From: Thermoguttaceae bacterium
GTDB lineage: Bacteria; Planctomycetota; Planctomycetia; Pirellulales; Thermoguttaceae
Reading direction: 5' to 3'
Length of the DNA: 14,428 nt
Assembly: GCA_017454585.1 (NCBI GenBank)
Contig: JAFTCU010000198.1
Span: 1-14,428, forward strand
Below are positions 6,696 through 13,330 of this stretch, one piece after another (positions within the stretch are counted from its first letter, which is position 1; the number at the start of each line of letters is the position of its first letter). The translations under genes and the position numbers were made by a program. The notes beneath the pieces are model-generated. The model ran no database searches. It was not told the origin of the DNA and saw only the letters and a program-made list of their open reading frames with translations.

Positions 6696-7790
6696 ATGAA
6701 AAAAGTCGTAACATTCGGCGAAATAATGATTCGCGTCGCGCCCGAGGGTTTTCTTCGTTTCGCGCAGGCGATGCCGGGAAAAGTCCACACCATGTTCAGC
6801 GGCGCCGAGGCCAACGTGGCCGTTTCCATCGCGCTTCTTGGCGGTGAGTCCAAATACGTCACGGCCCTGCCGAAACATTCCATCGCCGACGCCTGCGTCG
6901 CCACGCTGCGGGGCTTGGGGGTCGATACTTCGTCGATCGTCCGCACCGATGCCGGCCGTTTGGGGATCTTCTTCCTCGAATCCGGCGCCAACCAGCGCCC
7001 GAGCAACGTGGTTTATGACCGCGAATACTCGAGCATTTCCCTTACTCCCGCCGACGCTTACGACTGGGACGCGGTCTTTGCCGGCTGCGGCTGGTTCCAC
7101 GTGACGGGCATCACGCCGGCCCTTTCCAAAACCGCCGCGGAAGCGACGATCGCCGCCGTTCAGGAGGCCAAAAAGCGCGGCCTGACCGTCTCCTCGGACC
7201 TGAATTTCCGCAAGAAACTCTGGAACTGGGACCCGGCCTGCACGAAAAAAGAACTGGCCAAACGCACCATGACGCAGGTTCTGCCGTACGTGGACGTTCT
7301 GATCGCCAACGAGAGCGACTGCGCGGACGTTTTGGGGATCCACGCCGATAATACGGACACCGAGATGGGAAAACTCGATACTTCGCGGTACCCGGACGTG
7401 GCGAGAAAGGTCGTGGCGGCGTTCCCGAACATTCAGAAAGTGGGGATCACCCTGCGCGAAAGTCACTCGGCCACGCACAATTCGTGGGGCGGAGTCCTCT
7501 ACGATGCGGCAAGCGACCAGGCCTTTTTCGCGCCGCTCAACGAGGCGGGCGAGTACCAGCCCTACGAGATCAAATCGATCGTGGACCGGGTCGGCGGCGG
7601 GGATTCGTTCGCGGCCGGACTCATTTTCGCGCTGAACTCTGAAGATCTGTGTGACCCGCAGTCGGCCATCCGTTTCGCCGCGGCGTCGAGCTGCCTGGCG
7701 CATTCGATTTACGGCGACTACAATTACACGAGCGCCGCCGAGGTCAAAACGCTGATGAGCGGAAACGGAAGCGGCCGCGTGCAGAGGTAA
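6696..7790 (+). CDS. kdgK: PfkB-family sugar kinase, 2-keto-3-deoxygluconate kinase-like
   Basis: 364 residues, somewhat longer than the usual 310-340. It begins KKVVTFGEIMIRVAP and has GAEANVAVSIALLGG (36-50), the N-terminal PfkB substrate region. ATP-side motifs are NESD (205-208) and DRVGGGDSFAAGL (297-309), where Asp303 is the catalytic base; the usual GAGD is GGGD here. The pattern GIFFLESGANQRPSNVVYDR (90-109) resembles KDG kinases, which phosphorylate 2-keto-3-deoxygluconate to KDPG in uronate and pectin breakdown; other sugars or ketoacids are possible. ATG 6696 was chosen for AAAGGA at 6684-6689; an in-frame TTG at 6666 has no such support. It stands alone between repeat elements and is convergent with the tyrosine phosphatase. 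An aldolase would be the expected partner but none is nearby. Confidence 0.88.
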   Translation: MKKVVTFGEIMIRVAPEGFLRFAQAMPGKVHTMFSGAEANVAVSIALLGGESKYVTALPKHSIADACVATLRGLGVDTSSIVRTDAGRLGIFFLESGANQRPSNVVYDREYSSISLTPADAYDWDAVFAGCGWFHVTGITPALSKTAAEATIAAVQEAKKRGLTVSSDLNFRKKLWNWDPACTKKELAKRTMTQVLPYVDVLIANESDCADVLGIHADNTDTEMGKLDTSRYPDVARKVVAAFPNIQKVGITLRESHSATHNSWGGVLYDAASDQAFFAPLNEAGEYQPYEIKSIVDRVGGGDSFAAGLIFALNSEDLCDPQSAIRFAAASSCLAHSIYGDYNYTSAAEVKTLMSGNGSGRVQR

Positions 7791-7795
7791 AACCC

Positions 7796-7829
7796 GGGAA
7801 CGACGCTTCCAGCGTCGTCTCCGTAAATT
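7796..7829 (-). repeat. ACGACGCT hairpin repeat, copy D
   Basis: On the minus strand it reads AATTTACGGAGACGACGCT, GGA, AGCGTCGTTCCC. It fills the 42-base gap between two convergent stop codons (kinase at 7790, phosphatase at 7833). The perfect 8-bp stem could serve both transcripts as a 3'-end structure; no T run follows on either strand. Confidence 0.85.
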
Positions 7830-7832
7830 AAC

Positions 7833-9077
7833 TCATTCCTCGACCAACCTGCTATGCACCGCGTCGATCTCTTCCTGCGGGACGCCGATGCTCAGCAGGT
7901 ACTTCACCACCTGAACGCGGATCGGTTCGTCGGGGCCAAACTCCTTCAGGTTGCTGAACAGAATGCCCGGCAGACGGCAGATGCGCATACGCGTATGCCC
8001 GCAAAGGGTCGTGAGTTCGTACTGGTCGATAATCGTCTGGTCGTCGCGTCCGATGACGCCGTCGAGCATGACCCCCACCGTCCCGGTCCGGTCCGCGCCA
8101 CCCGCGCAGTGGAAGAACATCGGAAACACGTCCTCGGTCGCCATCGTGTGGAAAATCTGGACGAGGTATTTTTTCACGCCGTCCGACTTCAGATTATACG
8201 CGCCCATCGGGAAATTGATCCGGCGGAAATCGGGTTCGAGTTTCGGCTCACCGGCATCCCAGCGGGCCTGAGTCTCATTCACGCCGCGCAGGTCAAACTC
8301 GCATTTGAGCTTGAGCACATCGCGGAAGAAGTAAAGCATTTCGTCCTTGCTCTGGGCCCGCGGGTCTTTCGTGTAGGCATTTCTGTGGAGGGCGGCACTG
8401 CGGTAAACCAGGCCCTGACGCAATTTTTTCCCGTCTGCGTTCACGCCGCCGCCAAGGTCACGGAAGTTCATGATCCAGACGCTGCTCATTAAGCGCGGGA
8501 AGCGGTCAAGCGTCGTGAAAGTCCGGACGTCCGACTCGACCGTCTGGCCGTTTTCGTCTTTCGCGGTGACTTTCCAGAAGTACTTCACGCCCAGCTTGAG
8601 GTTTTCCGGCCGGGCCGAGTTGGTCAGCGTGTATGTATGCAGCGGGTCGGCGAAATCTTCCGTTTCGGAGAAAAGGACGGTCTGGTCGGTGACTTCACCC
8701 TCGACAGTCCAGGTCAGCGGGCGAAAATCTGCGTTTTCGGCTTTGTAACGCTTCATGAAGTCGTCGGACCAGTCATTTCCGCGGAAGTCGGCCCAGTAGG
8801 TCGGGTCGCGCATCGTCACTTCGCGCCCCTCGGCCTTGGCCTTTTCCTGTTCGGTCTTGAATGCGGCGAGATCCCGGTCGTAATTCTCGAGACGGATCCG
8901 GATCTTCTCCGGGACGACGGCACGCTGGGCGTCGCTTTCGAGGAATTCGTGTTCAAGCGGCGAGACCGTATCAAGCGCCGCGCCATCCGGCGGAGCGGTG
9001 AGTTTCAATTCTGCCGCAGAAACGGCCGCGGCAAAGCAAAGGAAGAAAGAAAACAAAAAGCGGGAGGGAAATTTCAT
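7833..9077 (-). CDS. Secreted tyrosine/dual-specificity phosphatase (Y_phosphatase3 type) with Fn3-like N-terminal region
   Basis: 414 residues. Residues 1-22 form a Sec signal peptide ending VSAAE. Residues about 24-190 look like a beta-rich Fn3/Ig-like region (TWTVEGEV, KYFWKVTAKDENG), interrupted by a charged helical insert at about 55-90. The phosphatase domain follows: NFRDLGG (204-210), LVYRSAAL (223-230) and the P-loop HCAGGADRTG (323-332) with Cys324 and Arg330. NFRDLGG plus HC-x5-RTG is the signature of the atypical tyrosine/lipid phosphatase family found in many bacteria. It should act in the periplasm or outside the cell; the substrate is unknown. I chose ATG 9077 because AAGGAG (9084-9089) precedes it and it begins the signal peptide; an upstream in-frame ATG at 9128 would run through a repeat hairpin. 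Confidence 0.92.
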   Translation of the reverse strand: MKFPSRFLFSFFLCFAAAVSAAELKLTAPPDGAALDTVSPLEHEFLESDAQRAVVPEKIRIRLENYDRDLAAFKTEQEKAKAEGREVTMRDPTYWADFRGNDWSDDFMKRYKAENADFRPLTWTVEGEVTDQTVLFSETEDFADPLHTYTLTNSARPENLKLGVKYFWKVTAKDENGQTVESDVRTFTTLDRFPRLMSSVWIMNFRDLGGGVNADGKKLRQGLVYRSAALHRNAYTKDPRAQSKDEMLYFFRDVLKLKCEFDLRGVNETQARWDAGEPKLEPDFRRINFPMGAYNLKSDGVKKYLVQIFHTMATEDVFPMFFHCAGGADRTGTVGVMLDGVIGRDDQTIIDQYELTTLCGHTRMRICRLPGILFSNLKEFGPDEPIRVQVVKYLLSIGVPQEEIDAVHSRLVEE

Positions 9078-9095
9078 GGAAAACTCCTTGATTGT

Positions 9096-9140
9096 GGAGT
9101 GCGGCAATACAGAAGCCGAAGGCTTCATTTGCCGCTTTCA
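9096..9140 (+). repeat. GCGG(CA/TG) hairpin repeat, copy 1
   Basis: GGAGT then GCGGCA (9101-9106), ATACA, tip stem GAAGCC-GAA-GGCTTC (9112-9126), ATT, TGCCGC (9130-9135), TTTCA. The outer 6-bp and tip 6-bp stems flank an asymmetric internal loop. It lies in the leader of the tyrosine phosphatase gene (minus strand), ending 11 bases from its ribosome site. Confidence 0.85.
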
Positions 9141-9202
9141 TTTAGCGACCGAAAGACGCAGTGATTCAAAAAAGTATTCACGTGAGGAACGTCCAGCATG
9201 GT

Positions 9203-9241
9203 TCAGCGGCAAATGCCTCTTCGAGGCTGTATTGCCGCAAG
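9203..9241 (-). repeat. GCGG(CA/TG) hairpin repeat, copy 2
   Basis: Inverted relative to copy 1. On the minus strand: GCGGCA, ATACA, a GCCTC-GAA-GAGGC tip, ATT, TGCCGC; outer stems at 9206-9211 and 9233-9238. The outer stem is the same as copy 1, but the tip stem differs in sequence and still pairs. Confidence 0.85.
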
Positions 9242-9246
9242 GGAAA

Positions 9247-9286
9247 GCGGTGAATGTCGCTTGCGCGACTGTATCACCGCACTCCC
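9247..9286 (-). repeat. GCGG(CA/TG) hairpin repeat, copy 3
   Basis: Minus strand: GGAGT, GCGGTG, ATACA, a tip of GTCGC-GCAA-GCGAC, ATT, CACCGC, TTTCCC. The outer stem is at 9247-9252 and 9275-9280. Compared with copies 1 and 2, two adjacent outer pairs have changed on both sides (CA/TG to TG/CA), keeping the pairing. It lies eight bases from copy 2 and abuts the ACGACGCT repeat E. Confidence 0.85.
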
Positions 9287-9287
9287 C

Positions 9288-9316
9288 AAAACGACGCTGG
9301 AAGCGTCGTCCCCGTA
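9288..9316 (-). repeat. ACGACGCT hairpin repeat, copy E
   Basis: Minus strand: TACGGGGACGACGCT, TCC, AGCGTCGTTTT. It starts about four bases after the corrinoid protein stop codon, and the T run after the stem on the minus strand makes it a plausible intrinsic terminator for the 10582-9320 unit. Confidence 0.85.
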
Positions 9317-9319
9317 GTA

Positions 9320-9997
9320 TTATGGCATTTCGGCGATGAGTTTCCGGGCGAGTGTGACCGCGGCGTTTGCGTTGTCGCTGTAGCCGTCGGCGCCAATTTC
9401 GTCGGCGTAGGACTGCGTCACCGGCGCGCCGCCGATCATGACCCGGACCGAGTCACGCATATTTGCGGCGATCAGCGCCTCGATCGTTTTGCGCATGGCG
9501 GGCATGGTGGTCGTCAGAAGGGCCGACATGCTGAGGATTTCCGCCTGATTATCCTGAAGCGCCTTGACGAACTTCTCGGGCGTAACGTTCGTCCCAAGGT
9601 CGATCACCTGGAACCCCGCGCCTTCGAGCATCGACGCGACGAGGTTCTTCCCGATGTCGTGCATGTCGCCCATGACCGTCCCAATGACCACCTTCCCAAT
9701 CGGCTCGGAACCCGAGGCGGCAAGAAGCGGCGAAAGGACCGCAAGCGATTCCTTCATCGCCCGGGCCGCGATCATCAGCTGGGGAACGAAGAATTTATGC
9801 GCTTCAAAACGTGCGCCGGCCTCATCCATCGCAGGAATCATCGAATCGGCAATCAGGTCCTGAGGAGTGGACCCCAAATCGAGCGCTTCCTGGACGAGCC
9901 GTTTGGCGTCCACGTTTTTGCCGGTCAAAATGGCGTTAAAAAGTGCTTCGTTACGTTCGGGCATGACAAAATAATGAGTTAAATTCAAATCTTCCAT
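9320..9997 (-). CDS. Methyltransferase-type corrinoid (cobalamin-binding) protein
   Basis: 225 residues in the two-domain layout of MtbC/MttC/MtaC-like corrinoid proteins. A helical B12-binding-2 cap spans about 15-95, and a Rossmann-like B12-binding domain spans about 100-225. The cobalt-ligand motif is GDMHDIG (110-116) with His113 as lower ligand; SAL (158-160) and IGG (188-190) complete the D-x-H-x2-G...S-x-L...GG signature. Such proteins carry a methyl group between a substrate-specific methyltransferase and a second one (to tetrahydrofolate or CoM). Neither methyltransferase is in the window. ATG 9997 directly follows the TGA of the flavoprotein gene, with GGAG four bases upstream; an internal ATG at 9964 is an alternative start that would drop 11 residues and fits the usual family N-terminus. 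Confidence 0.93.
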   Translation of the reverse strand: MEDLNLTHYFVMPERNEALFNAILTGKNVDAKRLVQEALDLGSTPQDLIADSMIPAMDEAGARFEAHKFFVPQLMIAARAMKESLAVLSPLLAASGSEPIGKVVIGTVMGDMHDIGKNLVASMLEGAGFQVIDLGTNVTPEKFVKALQDNQAEILSMSALLTTTMPAMRKTIEALIAANMRDSVRVMIGGAPVTQSYADEIGADGYSDNANAAVTLARKLIAEMP

Positions 9998-10582
9998 TCA
10001 GCTCCGGGCTTTTTCTTCAAGCAGTTCTTTCGCCTGCTTCAGCCATCCGGCGCGCTGTTCGGGCGTGCTCATGATGACCGACGCGAAATTGATCCGGGTG
10101 AAATCATCCACGCCGACGGTTTTGAATACGATGTTCTTCCAAAGGTTTTCGAGCGGGTCGCCGTTGACGCTGACCTCGATCTCGGGGGGGGTGTTCCCGG
10201 TCGTGAAAACGACGCCTTTGCGCCCTTCCAGCTTCCGAATTACCCCTTCCGCCGTGAAGGCGTAGCAGAATCCCTGACGGATCGCGCGGTCGATCCAGCC
10301 CTTCAAAATCGCCGGGGGCATTCCCCACCAGTTCGGATGGATCACGACGTAAAAATCGGCGTCAAGCACCTGCTGAATGTCCGCGCGGATCGGTCCGCTG
10401 AGCGTTTCCATCGGCTCGGCCAGTTCGTCGGCCGTGAGGATCGGGTCGAAATGCTCCGCGTAGAGGTCTTTCAGCGTGACCTCGTAACCGGCTGCGGTGA
10501 GCGTTTCTTTCGCGAGCTGGGCCAGCGCGCCGCAAAAACTCCCCTCCGGTTTCTGATGCGCCAAAACGATGAGTGCTTTCAT
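9998..10582 (-). CDS. Flavodoxin-fold NAD(P)H oxidoreductase (NQO/MdaB/KefF-like)
   Basis: 194 residues of the flavodoxin_2 family. The N-terminus MKALIVLAHQKPEGSFCGAL (1-20) is the FMN/FAD phosphate-binding loop region. The family signature HPNWWGMPPAILKGWIDR (82-99) matches the 'P-x-W-W-x2-P-A-x-L-K-G-W-x-D-R' motif, and FTTGN (about 126-130) also fits. Members transfer two electrons from NAD(P)H to quinones or other acceptors in the cytoplasm. The ribosome site AAAGGAG lies about eight bases before ATG and a near-consensus promoter lies upstream. The gene abuts the corrinoid protein with no gap (TGA then ATG), so the two are translated from one message; it could supply electrons to corrinoid chemistry, or the link could be incidental. 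Confidence 0.93.
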   Translation of the reverse strand: MKALIVLAHQKPEGSFCGALAQLAKETLTAAGYEVTLKDLYAEHFDPILTADELAEPMETLSGPIRADIQQVLDADFYVVIHPNWWGMPPAILKGWIDRAIRQGFCYAFTAEGVIRKLEGRKGVVFTTGNTPPEIEVSVNGDPLENLWKNIVFKTVGVDDFTRINFASVIMSTPEQRAGWLKQAKELLEEKARS

Positions 10583-10619
10583 GGGGGTGCTCCTTTCTTC
10601 AGTGTGGACTATTTTTCCT

Positions 10620-10647
10620 ATTATAACACAAAATGAGAAAAAGTCAA
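10620..10647 (-). promoter_or_regulatory. Sigma70-type promoter of the flavoprotein-corrinoid unit
   Basis: Minus strand TTGACT (10642-10647), a 16-base spacer and a perfect TATAAT (10620-10625) predict a start near 10612 and a leader of about 30 bases. The remaining divergent gap to 10775 is AT-rich and shows no convincing promoter for the plus-strand gene. Confidence 0.8.
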
Positions 10648-10775
10648 GCGGTTGGAAAAAAGTTCGAAAATTTTGAAAAAATCATGGTCTAATGTCACAC
10701 TCGTTCGTTAATAAGTATAGAAGGGATAATTTGCCAGTTTCCCAAAACTTCAAAACGTTCAGAAAGGAATTGATC

Positions 10776-11261
10776 ATGAATCAGAATAACATTCAAACCA
10801 CACCAAACGGTTGGAATCCTTTTACTGGCTGCGGTACGTTATTCCTTCTCTTTTGCCTGATTGGGGCGATCATCAGTTTCTTCAGGTTCCCGGAACCTAC
10901 CCGCTATGAACCCAACTGCCAGGTTCTCAATAAAGCGCAAAAACCTGACGATGAAGCCGCGGTGGATATTGCCGTGGATGCGGTCGTGGAAGAAGCGGTC
11001 GAACACAAGGAAGAAATCAAGGAGAATGCTGAAGCTCTCTACCAGAAAGGCAAGGAAAAAGCCAAAGAAACGGTTAAAGAACTTCTGAGCCCGGAATCCA
11101 CCATCCACGTTTCCGAAGAAACGGAAGCGGCAGTTGACCTGGCAGCGCACGCCGGGATCAATAACGCGGTGGAGGCCGGTGTGGAAAACAAGGAAATCAT
11201 TAAGGAAAAAGGCAAGAAAGCCTACAGAGACCTGAAAAAAACATTCATAAAAAAAGATTGA
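10776..11261 (+). CDS. Small membrane-anchored, highly charged helical protein with internal duplication
   Basis: 161 residues, not recognised. Residues about 17-36 (GTLFLLFCLIGAIISFF core) form a single membrane segment after a short polar N-terminus. The remainder is Glu/Lys/Ala-rich and predicted helical, possibly coiled-coil. It contains a duplication: EAAVDIAVDAVVEEAVEHKE from residue 60 resembles EAAVDLAAHAGINNAVEAGV from 117, each followed by a KE-IKE-rich tail, with a four-residue insertion in the second. By the positive-inside tendency the C-terminus could lie on either side; this cannot be settled. ATG 10776 was chosen for AAAGGA at 10763-10768; an ATG at 10692 would add 28 residues with no ribosome site. 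The DUF805 gene begins 55 bases later in the same direction, so the two may be co-transcribed. Confidence 0.75.
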   Translation: MNQNNIQTTPNGWNPFTGCGTLFLLFCLIGAIISFFRFPEPTRYEPNCQVLNKAQKPDDEAAVDIAVDAVVEEAVEHKEEIKENAEALYQKGKEKAKETVKELLSPESTIHVSEETEAAVDLAAHAGINNAVEAGVENKEIIKEKGKKAYRDLKKTFIKKD

Positions 11262-11316
11262 ACCAATCGGGGGTTTTAATCGTTATAAAAAAAAAGATGA
11301 ACATCCAAACTTTTTC

Positions 11317-13308
11317 ATGGGGGAAACAAAAGTGAAACGATTATTTTCGTCACTGAAATCCATCTTCTTTACCCATTACGCCAGTTTTCGGGGCCGGGCT
11401 GGTCGCGGGGAACTGCTGCTTGGCCTGTTCACGGAGATACTGATTTTCGCAGTCTGGATTTCCCTGAAATCCCTTTTGGGCAACGCGCTCAGTGAAGCGG
11501 ATGGTTTCTGGATCACATGGGCCTTGATTTTGTTCCTCACGCCGCCCGCGCTGAGCGTTCAGGTACGGCGTTTGCACGATGTAAACTGGAACGGCTTCTG
11601 GCTTTGGCTGACTCCCGTTCCGATCGCGCAGGTTTTTCTTTGGGTCGTGCTTTTCCTTCGCAAGGGGACGGACGGCCCAAACCGTTACGACGACCCGCAG
11701 CCGCCGCGGCCGCTGTACCGGAACCCCGTTTGCTGGGGCGTTGGGGTCCTGGTCTGCTGGATGATCCTTCCTCAGCTTCTCTGGAAAATCCCGGAACGAA
11801 TCACGCCCGAAACGCATTTCATCACCGAGCCGCGTACATCTGACGGGATGGTCGATTATTATACGGCCATGATGGACCAGTACAAGGAAATGTTCGCCGA
11901 CCCGGAGAAAAACGGAATGTGGGACCTTTTGCAAATGTTCGGGACGAAAATCTTCTCATTCCAGTCATCTTCGGGTGAAGGCTACACGCAAGACGCCGCG
12001 TTTTTGACGCTTGAAAGATTGGGTCTTCCGCGGGACATTCAGCCGGAATTTCCCGATTTTGAACTACTCAGTACCGACTGGATATGGGATCGTCTTCCAG
12101 AACTCCCCGATGGTCTGCCGGACATTTCCAGCCTGAAAATCGATCCGGAAGATTACCTTCGGGAGGAAGGTGAGTGGAGGCCCTTCGAGTACCTTTCCCC
12201 GGACGATAAATTGTATTTCTATTTTTATTTTTACCTCTTTAGACCCTGGCGGGAAGCGGACCACCCACTCGCCGCGGAGTGGCTGAAAGAGAATGACGCG
12301 ATTCTGGACCGGATCGCGGCGGCGGTCCGGAAACCTTATTTCATGGATTGGCCTTCACGTCGGGAGATGAATCGTCTCAATGAAATCATTAACTGGCTGA
12401 ATTGGATGGAAAACTTTGTGAATGTTTTTCAAATCCGCGCCTCATACCATGCCGGATCGGGCGAAATCGATAAAGCCCTGGATGACGCGCAAACGGTTCT
12501 TCTGCTTGCCCTGCACGTCAAAAAAGGGTCTATTTTCCAATACGTATATGATGGTCAACGTTTCGAAAGCAATGGAATTAGTACGGTGGCAAGGATCGTA
12601 AAATCGCAGGATATTTCACCGCAAGAGCTTGAGAAGGCCGCAGCGATACTGAACGATTTTCAGCAGGCGAACCGGGTTCCTTTCCGTCAGACGATGGAAC
12701 GGCTGAGATACGAGGTCTTTATGCATCTTGGGGAAAGAATGTTGATCCGTTATTACGATTTCGATGATTACTTTCTAAACGAAAGGACCATTCGCCGGAC
12801 CTTCCAGAAAATCTGGTTCGAGGACGTGGAAAACCAGTGCAGCGGCGAAAAACCTATTCCGAGAGATTCTTACTCGTGGTCAGAGATGGAGGAAAGAAGC
12901 CAAAAATACGCTTCTCCCTGGAACGAGCCATGGCGGCTGCTGACCGGAACCTTTTTCAGAGATTGGCGTTCCAGAAACTGCGCGGCCTCGATCGCCATGA
13001 ATAAGACATACTATTACGAACTTTTAGAGCGTGATTTTGTCAATCGCGCCTGCGTAAATCTTCTCCGCGCTTCAGTCGAGCTGGAGCTTTACAAAGTCCG
13101 AAATGGCGCATACCCGGCAAAGCTTGCGGAGCTGAAACTCCCTGAAGAAGTTTTACTTGACCCATACTCGCCAACTCGGGAATCGCTGAAATACTCGCTG
13201 AAATCTCAAGACGAGCAAAGCCCGCAGTACTTGCTGTACTCGCTCGGGCCAAACTTAAAAGACGACGGCGGAAACAACGATGAAGATTGGGGGCTTGGGC
13301 TGAATTGA
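11317..13308 (+). CDS. Large membrane protein: N-terminal DUF805 domain, C-terminal pseudopilin-like motif
   Basis: 663 residues from ATG 11317. GTG 11332 (658 residues) is at least as likely, because GGGGGA sits just upstream of it whereas the ATG has no ribosome site. Residues about 22-127 are a DUF805 domain: FRGRAGRGE (24-32), RRLHDVNWNGFW (84-95) and KGTDGPNRYDDP (116-127). Membrane segments are near 33-50, 64-81, 94-114 and 139-156. The long remainder (about 160-570) is unrecognised, acidic and Trp/Tyr-rich. The last 90 residues (about 575-660) carry ELELYKVRNGAYPAKLAEL, then DPYS, then YLLYSLGPNLKDDGG, the GspG-like 'Y-x2-x-NG-x-YP...DP...Y-x-LYS-x-GP...DDGG' pattern seen at the ends of many PVC-group proteins. 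Function is unknown; a membrane-anchored envelope protein is the safest description. Confidence 0.85.
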   Translation: MGETKVKRLFSSLKSIFFTHYASFRGRAGRGELLLGLFTEILIFAVWISLKSLLGNALSEADGFWITWALILFLTPPALSVQVRRLHDVNWNGFWLWLTPVPIAQVFLWVVLFLRKGTDGPNRYDDPQPPRPLYRNPVCWGVGVLVCWMILPQLLWKIPERITPETHFITEPRTSDGMVDYYTAMMDQYKEMFADPEKNGMWDLLQMFGTKIFSFQSSSGEGYTQDAAFLTLERLGLPRDIQPEFPDFELLSTDWIWDRLPELPDGLPDISSLKIDPEDYLREEGEWRPFEYLSPDDKLYFYFYFYLFRPWREADHPLAAEWLKENDAILDRIAAAVRKPYFMDWPSRREMNRLNEIINWLNWMENFVNVFQIRASYHAGSGEIDKALDDAQTVLLLALHVKKGSIFQYVYDGQRFESNGISTVARIVKSQDISPQELEKAAAILNDFQQANRVPFRQTMERLRYEVFMHLGERMLIRYYDFDDYFLNERTIRRTFQKIWFEDVENQCSGEKPIPRDSYSWSEMEERSQKYASPWNEPWRLLTGTFFRDWRSRNCAASIAMNKTYYYELLERDFVNRACVNLLRASVELELYKVRNGAYPAKLAELKLPEEVLLDPYSPTRESLKYSLKSQDEQSPQYLLYSLGPNLKDDGGNNDEDWGLGLN

Positions 13309-13330
13309 GAAGCGGCGAAAACTAAAACCA

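Noticed and set aside
6678..7703. Minus-strand open frame (341 codons) opposite the sugar kinase
   Set aside because: The kinase motifs on the plus strand are intact; the antisense protein has no recognisable features.
9078..9128. Upstream ATG 9128 as start of the secreted tyrosine phosphatase
   Set aside because: The extension would be encoded by repeat copy 1 and bury the signal peptide; ATG 9077 has a clear AAGGAG.
9096..9286. Integron attC sites
   Set aside because: The hairpins lack the GTTRRRY/RYYYAAC core sites, there is no integrase and no cassette array.
9096..9316. CRISPR array
   Set aside because: The repeats alternate in orientation and have no regular unique spacers; no cas genes are present.
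9320..10582. Cobalamin riboswitch ahead of the corrinoid unit
   Set aside because: The leader is only about 30 bases and contains no B12-box-like sequence.
10673..10731. Promoter for the 10776 gene (TTGAAA, TATAGA or GGATAAT boxes)
   Set aside because: No pair of boxes has acceptable spacing and match; too weak to list.
10692..10775. ATG 10692 as start of the small membrane protein
   Set aside because: No ribosome site; ATG 10776 has AAAGGA at the right spacing.
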